Source of the DNA: Burkholderiaceae bacterium
GTDB lineage: Bacteria; Pseudomonadota; Gammaproteobacteria; Burkholderiales; Burkholderiaceae
Direction: 5' to 3'
Assembly (NCBI GenBank): GCA_022701965.1
Contig: JAKONL010000095.1
Location: forward strand, 1-6,529
DNA length: 6,529 bases
Shown here: positions 1 to 5,857 of the stretch, piece after piece
How the letters are laid out: each line of letters opens with the position of its first letter
How positions within the stretch are numbered: position 1 is the stretch's first letter
Position numbers and translations under genes: made by a program
The notes under the pieces: generated by a model
The model's database searches: none
Told to the model about the DNA's origin: nothing
The model's input: the letters and a program-made list of their open reading frames with translations, nothing else

Positions 1-301
1 GATGATCGCGATCCGGGGCGAGATCCGGCGGATCGAGGAAGGCGTCTGGCCGAAGGACGACAACCCGCTCAAGCACGCGCCGCACACCGCCGCGAGCCTG
101 CTCGCGACCGAATGGACGCACCCGTACGCGCGCGAACTCGCAGCCTACCCGCTGGCGGCGCTGCGGCAGTCGAAGTACTGGGCGCCGATCGGTCGCGTCG
201 ACAACGTCTACGGCGACCGGAACCTGTTCTGCAGCTGCCTGCCGGTCGACGCCTACGCGACCGACGGCGACAGGACCGACGAGGCCGCGGCTACCTCCTG
301 A
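1..301 (+). CDS. gcvP: Glycine dehydrogenase (decarboxylating), P-protein of the glycine cleavage system, C-terminal fragment
   Basis: This is the last ~99 codons of gcvP; the gene enters from the left edge in the frame that reads ATG at base 2, which is an internal methionine and not the start. P-protein is the cytosolic PLP enzyme that decarboxylates glycine and passes the aminomethyl group to the lipoyl arm of H-protein. The fragment carries the very conserved end of the family: [10 protein letters not shown] at residues 20-29 of the fragment, the HPYARE segment, [20 protein letters not shown] near residues 58-77, then a short SCLPV ending. From memory, the E. coli protein stops just after the equivalent of LPVDAYA; here about 13 more, mostly polar, residues follow before TGA at 299-301. 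The 3' end overlaps the convergent DUF3014 gene by 11 bp. gcvT and gcvH would be expected upstream, outside the window. Recognition is firm; only the full length is unknown. Confidence 0.95.
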   Translation, partial: MIAIRGEIRRIEEGVWPKDDNPLKHAPHTAASLLATEWTHPYARELAAYPLAALRQSKYWAPIGRVDNVYGDRNLFCSCLPVDAYATDGDRTDEAAATS

Positions 302-1247
302 CCGGCGAGGCCGGGCTCGCGGCCGCGCCGGCCACGATCTGCGCCCGGAACGCGGCCAGCTTCGCCTTCAGACGGCGTTCGTTGGCCGGCCCGACGCGCA
401 CCATCATCTTCTGGCCGCTGGTCATCGATTCCAGCGCGGGGTCGACGTACTCGTAGCGCGTCCAGGGGTTGGGCGCGTCGTACTCGCCCTTGATCTCCGT
501 CAGCTTGACGCGGACCGGTCCCTGAGGTTCCGGTGCCGCCAGCAGGTGGTCGATGACCGCGACCAGCCGGTCGTTGAAGTAGCGTCCCGGGTAGCCGAGT
601 TCCTCGTAGGCCTGCTGGAACAGCGGGTAGAAGCGTGCGTAGAGCTTCGCCGCGCGCTCGACGTCGACGGCCTCCGCGAACGCCGTCACCGCCGCGTAGC
701 GACCGGCGTTGGCCGCGTCGATGGTCTGCTCGCCCCTGGCGCCGCCCTGCGTGCCGGGCTGGACCGTGAAGCGCCCCGGCGTCGGATGCAGCGGCCACAC
801 GCGCGACGGTGCCTGCTGGCGGGTGAGGTTGTCCACGGTCGCCACGGTGCGACGCACGAAGCCGTCGACGTTCAGGAACGACCCCACCGACCCCGCGCCG
901 AGCAGTTGGGTCAATGCGGAAGTCACCTGCGCATCCGCGTCGGACAGCGCAGGCAGCGCGGCGTCCGGCTTGGCGATGGCGTCCACCGGGTTCTGCGGAC
1001 CCGAAGCGACCTCCTCGGCCGGTTCGGCGGGCCGGGCCGGCGCATCCTCGGGCGGGGTGGCGACGGCCGCCGTCGGCACGGGTTGCGGGGTCGTCCGCTG
1101 CGGGCCGTAGGTCCAGTACCACCCGCCGGCGGCCGCTGCGAGAAGCACCAGCACGCCGACGACGATCGGAGCCCTCGATTTTTCCTCGCGCGGCCTGAAG
1201 TCGTCGTTCTGTCGCGCTCGGGCGCGGGCGGTTTCGCGGTCTGGCAT
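291..1247 (-). CDS. DUF3014 family protein, single-pass membrane-anchored
   Basis: A 318-residue protein that I recognise as DUF3014, a family without an assigned function. Residues 1-26 are short, charged and cytoplasmic-looking. One hydrophobic helix follows at about 27-46, then a Pro/Ala/Glu-rich linker (about 48-98) and a folded region (about 100-305) that should be periplasmic. The folded part contains the family-like stretches [12 protein letters not shown] (about 121-133), the WPLHP region (151-155), [13 protein letters not shown] (183-195), a Tyr/Phe-rich helix [20 protein letters not shown] (201-220), and [20 protein letters not shown] (265-284). No catalytic motif is visible. The start at 1247 has AAAGGA 10 nt upstream, and an in-frame extension to 1290 has no support. 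The gene lies 100 bp downstream of the ABC ATPase on the same strand, separated from it by two stem-loops, so it may have its own promoter. Its TAG stop (291-293) lies inside the end of gcvP. Family call is confident; role is unknown. Confidence 0.85.
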   Translation of the reverse strand: MPDRETARARARQNDDFRPREEKSRAPIVVGVLVLLAAAAGGWYWTYGPQRTTPQPVPTAAVATPPEDAPARPAEPAEEVASGPQNPVDAIAKPDAALPALSDADAQVTSALTQLLGAGSVGSFLNVDGFVRRTVATVDNLTRQQAPSRVWPLHPTPGRFTVQPGTQGGARGEQTIDAANAGRYAAVTAFAEAVDVERAAKLYARFYPLFQQAYEELGYPGRYFNDRLVAVIDHLLAAPEPQGPVRVKLTEIKGEYDAPNPWTRYEYVDPALESMTSGQKMMVRVGPANERRLKAKLAAFRAQIVAGAAASPASPVRR

Positions 1248-1257
1248 GGGATGGGAT

Positions 1258-1263
1258 TCCTTT
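1258..1263 (-). promoter_or_regulatory. Ribosome binding site of the DUF3014 gene
   Basis: On the - strand the sequence reads AAAGGA, followed by 10 nt and the ATG at 1247. It supports 1247 as the start and argues against reading the open frame up to 1290. Confidence 0.5.
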
Positions 1264-1287
1264 GGTGCCTATTGGAACGCTTCGAGC

Positions 1288-1311
1288 CACAGGACGACGT
1301 AACGCCCTGTG
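1288..1311 (-). other. 9-bp dyad / stem-loop upstream of DUF3014 (hairpin B)
   Basis: On the - strand the arms are CACAGGGCG (1311-1303) and CGTCCTGTG (1296-1288) around the 6-nt loop TTACGT. As RNA this gives nine consecutive pairs with one G-U wobble. No U-tract follows, so it is not a classical intrinsic terminator. It sits 40 bp before the DUF3014 start and could be an operator dyad, an mRNA structure or part of a processing site. The pairing is directly visible; the function is unknown. Confidence 0.5.
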
Positions 1312-1315
1312 AACG

Positions 1316-1334
1316 GCCGGGCGGGGAGCCCGGC
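1316..1334 (-). terminator. Perfect GC stem-loop just after the ABC ATPase gene (hairpin A)
   Basis: GCCGGGC (1316-1322) and GCCCGGC (1328-1334) form a perfect 7-bp stem with a 5-nt loop, beginning 13 nt past the ATPase stop codon. There is no T run on the - strand side (CGTTCACAGG follows), so it is at best a weak or factor-assisted terminator, or a 3'-end stabiliser for the transporter mRNA. Hairpin B begins only four bases further on. Confidence 0.4.
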
Positions 1335-1347
1335 TTTGGCAGGTGCC

Positions 1348-2643
1348 TCAGGGGCCCGGCAGGTGGATCAGCCCGGTGTGGAAGTCGTACTCGAAGACCT
1401 CGCCGTAGCGCCCCCACTCGATCGCCGTGCGCAGCACGCGTTCGGCCACCGCCGCATCGAGGCTCTCGCTGAGCAGTTGCAGGAAAGGCTCCTCTCGCAG
1501 TTCACCGGACGGCGCCTGCTCCAGGCTGTGGCGGATATGGGCGGCCAGGGGCACGCGCGCGAGCAGCTGCTGGCCGAAGAGCTGCTGGCGCAGCGTGTGC
1601 GTGCCCTCGACGTAGCTGCGGCCGAGCACGGTGAGGTGCAGGTCGGCGTCGGCGAGCGCCGCGAAGCCGAGCAGCGCCAGCGCCTGCGCGAGCGGCAGCA
1701 GCTCGTGGTCGGCGAGCTCGGCCTCCCCGGCCAGCTGCGGCAGGTCGGCCCGCCCGTCGCGGCCGTCGTCGACCAGCATCTCGAGCAGCGCCTCCATGCG
1801 GTCCACGTCGGCGTCGGGCAGCCGGTCGCCCAGGTGCATGTGCGCCGGCTGGCCGCGCGCGCGGCCGGCCGCCGGTGCCTCGCCGACGGTCATCAGCCGG
1901 TAGACCTCGTCGATCAGCGCGCGCACCTCCAGGCTGTCGACGTCGCGCGGACGCGGCAGCGCGATCGGCAGCTCGGCCCGCACGCGGCCCGGGTTGCTGG
2001 CGAAGATCAGCACGCGATCGGCCATCAGCACGGCCTCCTCGATGTTGTGCGAGACCACCAGCATCGCCTGGGTCGGCATCGCGCCGCCGTCCCACAGCTG
2101 CAGGATGTCGTCGCGCAGGCGCTCCCCGGTCAGCACGTCGAGCGCGGAGAACGCCTCGTCCATCAGCAGCACCTCGGGCTCGACCACCAGCGCGCGCGCG
2201 ATGCCCACGCGCTGGCGCATGCCGCCCGAAAGCTCGCGCGGCAGCGCGCCTTCGAAGCCGGCGAGCCCGATCAGGTCGATGGCTGCGCCCGCACGCCGCG
2301 CGCGCTCCCTGCGCTCGACGCCGCGCGCTTCCAGACCCAGTTCGACGTTCTGCTGCACCGTGAGCCACGGGAAGAGCGCGAAGGACTGGAAGACCATCGC
2401 GATGCCGCGCGCCGGCCCGTAGAGCGGCTGCCCGCGATAGCGCACGCTGCCGCCGTCGACCGCGACCAGCCCGGCCATGATCCGCAGCAGCGTCGACTTG
2501 CCCGAGCCCGACTGTCCGAGCAGCGCCACGATCTCGCCCTCGGCGAGGTGGAAGTCGACGCCGTCGAGCACCTTGCGCGCGCTGCCGTCGGCCGAGCTGA
2601 AGGACTTGCCCACGCCCTGAAGCTGAACGATCGCATCGGGCAT
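1348..2643 (-). CDS. ABC transporter ATPase of the nitrate/sulfonate/bicarbonate group with C-terminal AAA-associated domain
   Basis: A 431-residue ATPase that powers an inner-membrane importer. The nucleotide-binding domain fills about residues 5-235 and is complete: Walker A GQSGSGKST (43-51), Q-loop Gln86 in MVFQSFALFPW, signature LSGGMRQR (138-145), Walker B VLLMDEAFSALD (158-169) and the H-loop His199 in VVSHN. Layout and motifs fit the TauB/SsuB/NrtD group. After a linker (about 255-285), residues about 288-428 form a second domain resembling the AAA-associated C-terminal domain (PF09821/COG4754 type), with the LLGFAALADADLHLT and GEVFEYD stretches; plain TauB-like ATPases of about 260 residues lack it. 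The start is put at 2643 because AAAGG lies 9 nt upstream and the homologous region begins there; the open frame continues to a GTG at 2697, but that stretch has a hairpin and poor codon use. The partner permease is 125 bp upstream. Substrate cannot be assigned: the ATPase group covers nitrate, sulfonates, taurine and other anions. Confidence 0.95.
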   Translation of the reverse strand: MPDAIVQLQGVGKSFSSADGSARKVLDGVDFHLAEGEIVALLGQSGSGKSTLLRIMAGLVAVDGGSVRYRGQPLYGPARGIAMVFQSFALFPWLTVQQNVELGLEARGVERRERARRAGAAIDLIGLAGFEGALPRELSGGMRQRVGIARALVVEPEVLLMDEAFSALDVLTGERLRDDILQLWDGGAMPTQAMLVVSHNIEEAVLMADRVLIFASNPGRVRAELPIALPRPRDVDSLEVRALIDEVYRLMTVGEAPAAGRARGQPAHMHLGDRLPDADVDRMEALLEMLVDDGRDGRADLPQLAGEAELADHELLPLAQALALLGFAALADADLHLTVLGRSYVEGTHTLRQQLFGQQLLARVPLAAHIRHSLEQAPSGELREEPFLQLLSESLDAAVAERVLRTAIEWGRYGEVFEYDFHTGLIHLPGP

Positions 2644-2652
2644 TTCAACCAG

Positions 2653-2657
2653 CCTTT
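2653..2657 (-). promoter_or_regulatory. Ribosome binding site deciding the ATPase start
   Basis: AAAGG on the - strand stands 9 nt before the ATG at 2643. The alternative GTG at 2697 lies inside a hairpin, and its 18 extra codons include AGG, GGT and GTT, rare in the neighbouring genes, so 2643 is preferred. Confidence 0.45.
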
Positions 2658-2669
2658 CCGTACCGAAGA

Positions 2670-2768
2670 CGCCGTGGAACCGGCTTTGCCGGGCCACAGG
2701 CGGCGCCCCTTGAAAGGGGGTTGGCGAAGTGACACGAAGTGCGCGAAGACTGGGGGTGTTTTTTCATT
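2670..2768. repeat. Candidate dispersed intergenic repeat with hairpins and short direct repeats
   Basis: Most of the 125 bp gap between permease and ATPase is filled by compact structure. A hairpin at 2674-2697 pairs GTGG with CCAC and CCGGC with GCCGG around a TTT loop, with a small internal bulge. A second at 2706-2719 pairs CCCCT with AGGGG around TGAA. Then CGAAGTG occurs at 2725-2731 and 2735-2741, with CGAAG again at 2744-2748, followed by GGGGG (2752-2756) and six T residues (2759-2764). This arrangement resembles palindromic intergenic repeats that I associate with Comamonadaceae-type Burkholderiales genomes; that resemblance is from memory. No open reading frame with coding character lies here. 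Read on the + strand it ends in a T run, but no + strand gene precedes it. Confidence 0.5.
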
Positions 2769-4496
2769 CTAAAAGTGCATGCGGTTCTCGGCCAGCGCGT
2801 AGAGCTTGCGCCAGACGAAGTGGTTCATCGCCATCACGAAGACGCACATCACGCCGATGCCCAGCGCGATGCGCGGGAAGTCGCCGATGGCCGTCATGTG
2901 CGCGATGTAGCTGCCCAGGCCGGCCGCCTGCAGCGTGGTGTCGCCCCAGGTCACGTACTCGGCCACGATGCTGGCGTTCCAGGAGCCGCCGCTGGCGGTG
3001 ATGGCGCCGGTCACGAAGCTCGGGAACACGGCCGGCAGCAGGTAGCGGCGCCACTTCAGCCAGCCGGAGAGACCCAGGTTGGCGGCGGCGTAGCGCAGCT
3101 CGGTCGGCACGCTCGACGCACCGGCGATCACGTTGAAGAGCAGATACCACTGCGTGCCCAGCACCATGAGCGGCGCCAGCCAGACGTTCGGGTTCAGGTG
3201 CCAGCGCACGATGAACACGACCGCCACCGGGAACATCAGGTTGGCCGGGAACGCCGCGAGGAACTGCGCCACGCCCTGCAGCCGCCCGGCCCAGCGCGGA
3301 TTCATGCCGATCCAGATGCCGACCGGCACCCAGACCAGCGCCGCCAGCGCGATCAGCACCAGCACCCGCACCAGCGTGTAGAAGCCCAGCACGAACACGT
3401 GCCCGACTTCGCCCCAGCCGACCTCGGCATGGATGAAGCGCACGAGCCAGATCACCGCCAGCGCCACCGCCGCGGCCAGCGTCGCGTCCCAGACGCGCGC
3501 CACCGTGGCGTTGGGCGGCTTCGGCCGCGCCTTGATCGAGGTGCCGTCGTGGTCGCGCCGGAACACCGGCAGCGTGCGCTCCAGCAGGCGTGCGGCCAGC
3601 GCGCCGGCGCGCTTGAGGCGGTCGGTGCGGCGCAGCCAGGTCAGGAGCCAGGAACGCGGCGCGTCCTCGCCGCTGCCCTCCTCGAAGCGGAACCTGTCGG
3701 CCCAGGCGATCAGCGGGCGGAAGAACAGCTGGTCGTACAGCACGATGCCCACCAGCATGCCGCCGATGGCCCAGCCGATCGCGCCGAGGTCGCGGGCCTC
3801 GATCGCCATCGCGATGTAGGACCCGACGCCCGGCAGCTTGATGCTCTGGTTGGACACCGAGATCGCTTCGGAGGCGACGACGAAGAACCAGCCGCCCGAC
3901 ATCGACATCATCATGTTCCACAGCAGCCCCGGCATCGCGAACGGCATCTCCAGCCGCCAGAAGCGCTGCCAGCCCGAGAGCTGGAACACGTCCGCGGCCT
4001 CGCGCAGTTCGGCGGGCACGGTGCGCAGCGACTGGTAGAGGCTGAAGGCCATGTTCCAGGCCTGCGAGGTGAAGATCGCGAAGATCGCCGCACACTCGAC
4101 GCCCAGCAGGTTGCCGGGGAACAGCGCGATGAAGCCGGTGACCGTGATCGACAGGAAACCCAGGATCGGAATCGACTGCAGGATGTCGAGCATCGGCACC
4201 AGCACGCGCTCGGCGGCGCGGTACTTGGCCGCCACCGCCGCGAAGACGCAGGCGAAGACCAGCGAGGCGCCGAGCGCGATGAACATCCGCAGCGTGGTGC
4301 GCAGCAGGTAGTAAGGGAGCGACCACGGGTCGAGGCTGATCGGCAGGGCCTGGCCGAGCTGGTAGGGCCGCGCCATCTGCGAGCCGCCGTAGGCGAGCGC
4401 GAACAGGACGGCGAGCACCAGGGGCAGCAGCGCCCAGTCCCAGCGATTGCCGCCGGCGGCGACGGCCAGGCGCGGGTCGTAGCGTTTGTCGAACAT
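2769..4496 (-). CDS. ABC-type anion transporter, duplicated (two-domain) permease
   Basis: A 575-residue inner-membrane protein that carries both permease halves of an importer in one chain (the COG4986-like 'duplicated permease' architecture). Half 1 covers about residues 20-265 and half 2 about 335-565, each with several hydrophobic helices. Each half has the cytoplasmic EAA-type loop that docks on the ATPase: ELREAADVFQLSGWQRFWRL at 163-182 and ELRYAAANLGLSGWLKWRRY at 466-485. The internal duplication also shows in GGWFFVVASE versus GSWNASIVAEY and LPGVGSYI versus AAGLGSYI. The halves are joined by a basic cytoplasmic linker (about 265-335) rich in Arg and Lys. The start at 4496 is chosen over 4559 because the 21 upstream codons have mixed third bases (CAA, TCA, CCT, CTT, AGT), whereas from MFDKRYDP onward they are almost all G/C; no good ribosome binding site is seen before 4496. 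The partner ATPase follows. No periplasmic binding protein is in the window. Confidence 0.95.
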   Translation of the reverse strand: MFDKRYDPRLAVAAGGNRWDWALLPLVLAVLFALAYGGSQMARPYQLGQALPISLDPWSLPYYLLRTTLRMFIALGASLVFACVFAAVAAKYRAAERVLVPMLDILQSIPILGFLSITVTGFIALFPGNLLGVECAAIFAIFTSQAWNMAFSLYQSLRTVPAELREAADVFQLSGWQRFWRLEMPFAMPGLLWNMMMSMSGGWFFVVASEAISVSNQSIKLPGVGSYIAMAIEARDLGAIGWAIGGMLVGIVLYDQLFFRPLIAWADRFRFEEGSGEDAPRSWLLTWLRRTDRLKRAGALAARLLERTLPVFRRDHDGTSIKARPKPPNATVARVWDATLAAAVALAVIWLVRFIHAEVGWGEVGHVFVLGFYTLVRVLVLIALAALVWVPVGIWIGMNPRWAGRLQGVAQFLAAFPANLMFPVAVVFIVRWHLNPNVWLAPLMVLGTQWYLLFNVIAGASSVPTELRYAAANLGLSGWLKWRRYLLPAVFPSFVTGAITASGGSWNASIVAEYVTWGDTTLQAAGLGSYIAHMTAIGDFPRIALGIGVMCVFVMAMNHFVWRKLYALAENRMHF

Positions 4497-4583
4497 GGAA
4501 AGCGGACTGCGAGCAGGAAGGGCCGGGCGTGCGGAAGGCGGTGATTGTGCCGAGCGCATCCTGGTGCGAACCTGACCTTGCCA

Positions 4584-4600
4584 CGGCGCTGTGACCGCCG
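4584..4600 (-). terminator. Weak stem-loop after the DUF1501 gene
   Basis: CGGCG (4584-4588) and CGCCG (4596-4600) pair around a 7-nt loop, starting 14 nt past the DUF1501 stop on the - strand. No T run follows, so termination is doubtful. The rest of the 118 bp gap up to the permease start shows no convincing promoter: CACAAT (4544-4549) matches four of six bases of a -10 box but lacks a well-spaced -35. Confidence 0.25.
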
Positions 4601-4614
4601 CACGACGACTCCGT

Positions 4615-5838
4615 TCAGATGAGTGCCAGATCCTTCGGCTTCACGCCCGCGAACACCTGCTCCAGCTGGGCCGGAGAGAGGCCGTACATCCGCGCGAACA
4701 GCCCGCCGAAGACCGCGCGATATTCGTTGAGCACCGGATAATCGCGGTTCTGGAACAGGTTCTTCTGCGTGACCTCGACCTGCTCGCCCACCACGCGCCC
4801 GCCGGCCTGTGCCGAGAGTCCGCCGCCGAGTACCCAGTAGACGGTGCCGTGGCCGTGGTCGGTGCCCTTGCTGCCGTTCTCGCGGAAGGTGCGGCCGAAT
4901 TCGCTGATGACCACCACCACCGTGTCGCGCCAGCCGTCGTCGCCCAGCTCCTGCGCGAAGCCGGCCACGCCGCGTCCCAGTTCCTCGAGCCGGCTCGCCA
5001 GGTAGCCGGTGCCGGCGCCCTGCCCGACATGCGTGTCCCAGCCGCCGACATCGACGAAGCCGAGATCGAAGCGCTCCCGCATCAGCCGCGCCATGCGCCG
5101 CGCGACCTGCTCGAAGCCGCGGGCGCTCATCGCATCGCGGCCGGCGGCCTCCATCTCGGCCTTGACCGCGCGCTGCACCTCGTCGCGCACCGCGAAGCCC
5201 TGCGTCACCGACTGGGCGAGCGCGGTGTCGCGGTACATCGCCTCGATCACCGATGCCTGCCGCGCATCGATGCCGCTGCGCCCGACCGAGGCCAGCGCCA
5301 TGTTCGCGGCCCGGGCGTCGCCGCGCAGCGAGATCGGCATCCGGTCGGTGAAGGCGATCGGCGACACATCGGTCAATGGGCCGGCGCCGAGCACGCCGGC
5401 CAGCCGGTTCAGGAAGCCCGAGCGGTAGTCGCGGCTGCGGTCGAGCGCCTGGCCGAGCTCGATCGAATCCTGCGTCTCGAAGTGGCTGCGGCTCAGGTCG
5501 TCGGTGCCGGCGAACGGGATGAACGAAGCCTGCCGCTTCCGGAACAGCGGCAGCACCGTGGACGCGAGCGCCGGATGCAGCCCCCAGCCGCCCTCCAGCG
5601 CGAGAGCGCCATCGGGCTGGCCCGGCCGCGGCACGGCGATCGACGGCCGCGACGCGTAGTAGAAGTCGCTGTCGACCGGCACCAGCAGGTGGGTCGCGTC
5701 GTAGGCGCCGCGCAGGAATACGACCAGCAGCTTGGCGCCCGCGGCGGCCGGCGCGCTCATCACCTGGGCACCGACACCGGACACGGCAGCCGCGACGGGC
5801 GCCGCGGCGAGCATTCTCAGGAGATCACGGCGATGCAT
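4615..5838 (-). CDS. DUF1501 family protein with Tat-type signal peptide
   Basis: A 407-residue protein of the DUF1501 family, usually linked to the alkaline-phosphatase/sulfatase-like fold but without a known reaction. It opens with a twin-arginine leader: HRRDLLR at residues 2-8, a hydrophobic Ala-rich stretch to about 24 and a possible cleavage site after GVGA, so it is probably exported folded to the periplasm. Family motifs appear in order: LVVFLRGAYDATHLLVP (38-54), FAGTDDLSRSHFETQDSIE (109-127), GGWDTHVGQGAG (265-276), VVVISEFGRTFRENG (308-322), and GTDHGHGTVYWVLGGGL (325-341). The Asp, His and Glu residues in these stretches are the likely metal or active-site ligands (inference). The start at 5838 has GAGGA 6 nt upstream and begins the signal peptide; the open frame to 5949 would overlap the upstream gene and has no such support. 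It follows the DUF1800 gene by 19 bp, so the two are almost surely co-transcribed. Confidence 0.92.
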   Translation of the reverse strand: MHRRDLLRMLAAAPVAAAVSGVGAQVMSAPAAAGAKLLVVFLRGAYDATHLLVPVDSDFYYASRPSIAVPRPGQPDGALALEGGWGLHPALASTVLPLFRKRQASFIPFAGTDDLSRSHFETQDSIELGQALDRSRDYRSGFLNRLAGVLGAGPLTDVSPIAFTDRMPISLRGDARAANMALASVGRSGIDARQASVIEAMYRDTALAQSVTQGFAVRDEVQRAVKAEMEAAGRDAMSARGFEQVARRMARLMRERFDLGFVDVGGWDTHVGQGAGTGYLASRLEELGRGVAGFAQELGDDGWRDTVVVVISEFGRTFRENGSKGTDHGHGTVYWVLGGGLSAQAGGRVVGEQVEVTQKNLFQNRDYPVLNEYRAVFGGLFARMYGLSPAQLEQVFAGVKPKDLALI

Positions 5839-5844
5839 GGCGAT

Positions 5845-5849
5845 TCCTC
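5845..5849 (-). promoter_or_regulatory. Strong ribosome binding site of the DUF1501 gene
   Basis: GAGGA on the - strand, 6 nt before the ATG at 5838, within the 19 bp gap after the DUF1800 stop. It fixes the start at the twin-arginine leader and supports translation of a second cistron on a shared mRNA. Confidence 0.65.
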
Positions 5850-5857
5850 GTCGTCGT

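Noticed and set aside
1274..1304. GGAAC-N19-CGTA resembling an extracytoplasmic-function sigma promoter on the + strand
   Set aside because: Spacing and -10 do not fit well, and no + strand gene follows.
2644..2697. GTG start of the ATPase at 2697
   Set aside because: The region contains a hairpin belonging to the repeat-like spacer and rare codons; the homologous region and a ribosome binding site begin at 2643.
1309..2772. 487-codon + strand open frame opposite the ATPase
   Set aside because: It has no motif or domain and covers the complementary strand of a complete ATPase with all its motifs, plus its flanking spacers.
2739..4544. 601-codon open frame on the + strand opposite the permease
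   Set aside because: It is full of His, Arg, Gln and Asp runs with no domain, and mirrors the GC-rich third positions of a clear permease gene. Long antisense frames are expected at this base composition.
4497..4559. Longer permease start at 4559
   Set aside because: The 21 extra codons have about half A/T third positions, unlike the rest of the gene, and their translation looks like untranslated leader. A partial AGG 11 nt upstream of 4559 keeps it possible but less likely.
4544..4577. Sigma-70-like promoter before the permease (CACAAT with TTCGCA upstream)
   Set aside because: Only four of six matches in each box and a 15-nt spacer; such matches arise by chance.
2764..4584. 606-codon - strand frame overlapping the permease in another frame
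   Set aside because: Its translation is a run of Arg/Ala/Gly without membrane helices. The neighbouring frame encodes an unmistakable two-domain permease.
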